64,000 nucleotides of DNA from Sphingomonas hominis (GTDB lineage Bacteria; Pseudomonadota; Alphaproteobacteria; Sphingomonadales; Sphingomonadaceae), in assembly GCF_013328205.1 (NCBI RefSeq), contig NZ_JABULH010000005.1, positions 186,001-250,000 on the forward strand. The letters run 5' to 3'. Both the position numbers and the translations under genes were made by a program. The notes under the pieces are model-generated. The model was not told the origin of the DNA. It saw only the letters and a program-made list of their open reading frames with translations, and made no database searches. How positions within the stretch are numbered: position 1 is the stretch's first letter; the number at the start of each line of letters is the position of its first letter. Positions 61,553 to 64,000 of the stretch are shown piece by piece.

Positions 61553-61634
61553 GTCACCTCAGACTTGATCCTGGGTCCCGCTGCCTCCTGCTGCGGGAGC
61601 CTTGAAGCGGGATCCCGGATCAATTCAGGATGAC
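61553..61634 (+). repeat. Palindromic repeat, family A, full unit
   Basis: GTCACCTCAGACTTGATCCT then GGGTCCCGCTG on the left; GAAGCGGGATCCCGGATCAA then TTCAGGATGAC on the right; inverted ends GTCA/TGAC. It lies between ctaD and the L,D-transpeptidase. Confidence 0.75.
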
Positions 61635-61639
61635 GGCAG

Positions 61640-61673
61640 CACAAACAAAAACGCCCCGGCGTGAACCGGGGCG
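61640..61673 (-). terminator. Intrinsic terminator after ctaD
   Basis: On the minus strand CGCCCCGG-ttcacg-CCGGGGCG (8-bp GC stem) is followed by TTTTTGTTTGT. This is the clearest Rho-independent terminator in the window and ends the ctaC-ctaD transcript. Confidence 0.88.
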
Positions 61674-61702
61674 CTCTGAAGGTTGGTCAGTCGTGCCGTC
61701 GA

Positions 61703-63370
61703 TCAGTCGATCTTGGGCAGCGTCTCGAACTGGTGGAATGGCGGCGGGCTCGAGAGCGTCCATTCCAGCGTCGTTGCACCTTCGCCCCACGGATTGCCGG
61801 GCGCCTTCTTGCCCGCGATCAGCGACCAGATAATGTTGACGAAGAAGATCGCCATGCCAGCCGCCATGATCATGTACCCGACCGAGGCGACCGCGTTCCA
61901 GTGCGCGAAACCGTCCGGATAGTCCGGGTAGCGGCGCGGCATGCCCTGCAGCCCCAGGAAGTGCATCGGGAAGAACAGGATGTTCACGCCGACGAAGAAT
62001 ACCCAGAAGTGCAACTGGCCGAGCACCTCCGAGTACATCTTACCCGACATCTTCGGGAACCAGTAATAGAAGCCCGCGAACAGCGAGAACACCGCGCCCA
62101 GGCTCAACACGTAGTGGAAGTGCGCGACGACGTAATAGGTGTCCTGCATGTAATCGTCGACGCCGCCGTTGGCGAGCACGACGCCGGTGACGCCGCCGAC
62201 CGTGAACATGAAGATGAACCCGATCGCCCACACCATCGGGGTAGGGAAACGAAGCGAGCCGCCCCACATCGTCGCGATCCACGAGAAGATCTTGATGCCG
62301 GTCGGCACCGCGATCACCATCGTCGCGGCGGTGAAGTACATCTTCACGTTCACGCTCATGCCGGTGGTGAACATGTGGTGCGCCCACACGACGAACCCGA
62401 CTACGCCGATCGCGACCATGGCGTAGGCCATGCCGAGATAGCCGAACACCGGCTTGCGGCTGAACGTCGCGACGATGTGGCTGATGATGCCGAAGCCCGG
62501 CAGGATCATGATGTACACTTCGGGGTGGCCGAAGAACCAGAACAGATGCTGGTACAGCACCGGATCGCCGCCGCCGGCGGGATCGTAGAAGGTGGTGCCG
62601 AAGTTACGATCGGTCAGCAGCATGGTGATCGCGGCCGCCAGCACCGGCAGCGCCAGCAGAAGCAGGAACGCGGTGACCAGCATCGCCCAGGCGAACAGCG
62701 GCATCTTGTGCAGCGTCATGCCCGGCGCGCGCATGTTGAAGATGGTGGTGATGAAGTTGATCGCGCCCAGGATCGAGCTCGCGCCCGCCAGGTGGAGCGA
62801 CAGGATCGCCATGTCGACCGACGGCCCCGGCTCACCATAAGTGGAAAGCGGCGCGTACACCGTCCAGCCGGTGCCCGCACCACCGAAGAACGGTGAGGCG
62901 AGCAGCAGGATGAACGCTGGCACCAGCAGCCAGAACGACACGTTGTTCATGCGCGGGAACGCCATATCGGGCGCACCGATCATGATCGGCACGAACCAAT
63001 TGCCGAACCCGCCGACCATCGCGGGCATCACCATGAAGAACACCATGATGAGGCCGTGCGCGGTCACCAGCACGTTCCACAGGTGAAGCGCCTGATCGAA
63101 GGTCTGCTCCTGCCCGCCGTGCAGCATCGCCACCCATTGCGGCAGGTACTGGATGCCCGGATGGTGCAGCTCGGCGCGCATCAATCCCGAGATCGCGCCG
63201 CCGATGATGCCGGCCACGATCGCGAAGATCAGGTACAGCGTCCCGATGTCCTTGTGATTGGTGGACATGAACCACCGCGTAAAGAAACCGGGCAGGTGGT
63301 CGGCGTGCGCGTCGTGATGATGCGCGTCGTGCGCCTGAAAGGCGGACGGATGGAGTGCGGTGTCGGTCAT
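61703..63370 (-). CDS. ctaD: Cytochrome c oxidase subunit I
   Basis: 555 residues with twelve helices, haem-copper catalytic subunit of the aa3 oxidase. [20 protein letters not shown] contains the CuB His and the cross-linked His-Tyr; [11 protein letters not shown] the two other CuB His; [15 protein letters not shown] the haem His region. K- and D-channel residues appear intact (for example N near [12 protein letters not shown]). It follows ctaC by 5 bp and ends at a strong terminator. Confidence 0.98.
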   Translation of the reverse strand: MTDTALHPSAFQAHDAHHHDAHADHLPGFFTRWFMSTNHKDIGTLYLIFAIVAGIIGGAISGLMRAELHHPGIQYLPQWVAMLHGGQEQTFDQALHLWNVLVTAHGLIMVFFMVMPAMVGGFGNWFVPIMIGAPDMAFPRMNNVSFWLLVPAFILLLASPFFGGAGTGWTVYAPLSTYGEPGPSVDMAILSLHLAGASSILGAINFITTIFNMRAPGMTLHKMPLFAWAMLVTAFLLLLALPVLAAAITMLLTDRNFGTTFYDPAGGGDPVLYQHLFWFFGHPEVYIMILPGFGIISHIVATFSRKPVFGYLGMAYAMVAIGVVGFVVWAHHMFTTGMSVNVKMYFTAATMVIAVPTGIKIFSWIATMWGGSLRFPTPMVWAIGFIFMFTVGGVTGVVLANGGVDDYMQDTYYVVAHFHYVLSLGAVFSLFAGFYYWFPKMSGKMYSEVLGQLHFWVFFVGVNILFFPMHFLGLQGMPRRYPDYPDGFAHWNAVASVGYMIMAAGMAIFFVNIIWSLIAGKKAPGNPWGEGATTLEWTLSSPPPFHQFETLPKID

Positions 63371-63375
63371 GATGC

Positions 63376-64000
63376 TCAGCGTCCAGATTCGCCGGCGCCG
63401 CCGGGATTACCGGTCGCGCCCTGCGGAATGACGGGGGGAGTGGCGGTGCCGTTCTCGGTCGGACCGGTCAGATTGTCGACGATCGCCGCTTCCGAGGCGA
63501 CGGTGGCCGAATTGTCCGAACCCGGCTGCGGGATCAGCGCGTCGGATGCCTTGCCCGGCGTCGGCATCGTGCCGCCCTTAGCGCGGACCCAGGCGGCGAA
63601 CTGCGCCGGGGGAACCGCCTCGACCGCGATCGGCATATAAGCGTGACGCGCGCCGCACAGTTCGGAGCACTGGCCGAAATACACGCCCGGCTTGTCGATG
63701 GTGAAGCTCGTCTCGTTCAACCGGCCCGGGATCGCATCCAGCTTGATCCAGAACGCGGGCATCGCCCAGCTGTGGATCACGTCGTTGGCGGTGGTGATCA
63801 AGCGGATCGGCACGCCGACCGGCAGCACGACGCGGTTGTCGGTGGCGAGCAGACGGGGCCCGTCTGCGTCGGTGCGGAACCGCTCGCCCTTTGCCACGTC
63901 GCTGCGCTCTTTCAGCAGGTTGGCGGTGATCTCGATCCCGCCGTGGTCGGGATATTGGTAGCTCCAGAACCATTGGTTGCCGATCGCCTTCAGCGTCACG
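63376..64000 (-). CDS. ctaC: Cytochrome c oxidase subunit II (C-terminal part)
   Basis: Partial: the gene continues past the right edge, so only the last 207 or so codons are visible. It shows the cupredoxin domain: [17 protein letters not shown] (aromatic electron-entry site), [17 protein letters not shown] (first CuA His), and [20 protein letters not shown] (Cys-x3-Cys-x3-His...Met, the CuA centre). The C-terminal 60 residues are a low-complexity tail. N-terminal signal and helices lie outside the window. Confidence 0.95.
   Translation of the reverse strand, partial: VTLKAIGNQWFWSYQYPDHGGIEITANLLKERSDVAKGERFRTDADGPRLLATDNRVVLPVGVPIRLITTANDVIHSWAMPAFWIKLDAIPGRLNETSFTIDKPGVYFGQCSELCGARHAYMPIAVEAVPPAQFAAWVRAKGGTMPTPGKASDALIPQPGSDNSATVASEAAIVDNLTGPTENGTATPPVIPQGATGNPGGAGESGR

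Noticed and set aside
1-64000. Mobile elements, prophage, CRISPR array, tRNA or rRNA genes
   Set aside because: I looked for transposase and integrase motifs, regularly spaced repeats and cloverleaf or rRNA sequence in the intergenic gaps and recognised none.

Overview
The window is high-GC, densely packed chromosomal DNA from an alphaproteobacterium, almost certainly a member of the Sphingomonadaceae (Sphingomonas-like). The evidence is the gene content (DUF6489 and DUF3576 proteins, a large TonB-dependent receptor, a ligase-associated repair set, an aa3 oxidase operon) and the gene order hemE-hemJ-rho / leuS-lptE-holA / parB-parA-rsmG-mnmG-mnmE. No insertion sequence, prophage, CRISPR array, rRNA or tRNA gene was recognised. 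Overlapping stop/start codons (ATGA, GTGA, TTGA) are used throughout, and several genes start with GTG or TTG.

Layout. 1-3.0 kb: haem synthesis (hemE, hemJ) and rho with a C-rich leader. 3.2-10.1 kb: a TerC-type membrane protein, LolA, exonuclease III, GTP cyclohydrolase II, a DUF218 protein, a HAD phosphatase, a YggS-type PLP protein, a thiamine-phosphate-synthase-like protein and a small outer-membrane-type protein. 10.3-14.8 kb: DUF3576 lipoprotein, leuS, lptE, holA. 14.9-20.4 kb (minus strand): DUF6489, mnmE, mnmG, rsmG, parA, parB, with two parS-like palindromes inside the coding sequence. 20.6-25 kb: dienelactone hydrolase, ftsK, a UbiH-type hydroxylase. 25-31 kb: ligase-associated DNA-damage genes (pdeM, Lhr-like helicase, beta-CASP exonuclease) with an M20 peptidase between them and no ligase in the window. 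31-37 kb: a cytochrome c lipoprotein, DUF983, and three secreted hydrolases for peptide breakdown. 37.4-39.7 kb: rpoN and lptB. 39.9-44.6 kb: an unusual accessory set, a GntA/YcgG-type haem N-hydroxylase, a DUF1989 protein, FdhD and a YdeP-type molybdoenzyme. 44.9-50.1 kb: a TonB-dependent receptor and a betaine-type ABC importer with fused permease and binding protein. 50.1-54.8 kb: SDR, secreted hypothetical, pterin dehydratase, zincin, ccmA-ccmB, methyltransferase. 54.8-64 kb (minus strand): the cytochrome oxidase cluster ctaC-ctaD ... ctaB-ctaG-coxC-SURF1 followed by thrC, interrupted by an L,D-transpeptidase and an epoxide-hydrolase-like gene.

Themes. The left part looks origin-proximal: hemE at the left edge (next to oriC in Caulobacter and Rickettsia), the partition genes parAB, and parS sites. 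Two families of dispersed palindromes lie between genes; two full-length copies bracket the genes that interrupt the oxidase cluster. The best candidate for undescribed biology is the 39.9-44.6 kb group, which pairs a predicted guanidino N-hydroxylase with a DUF1989 protein and a molybdoenzyme, preceded by a sequence resembling a sigma-54 promoter and lying next to rpoN and lptB.
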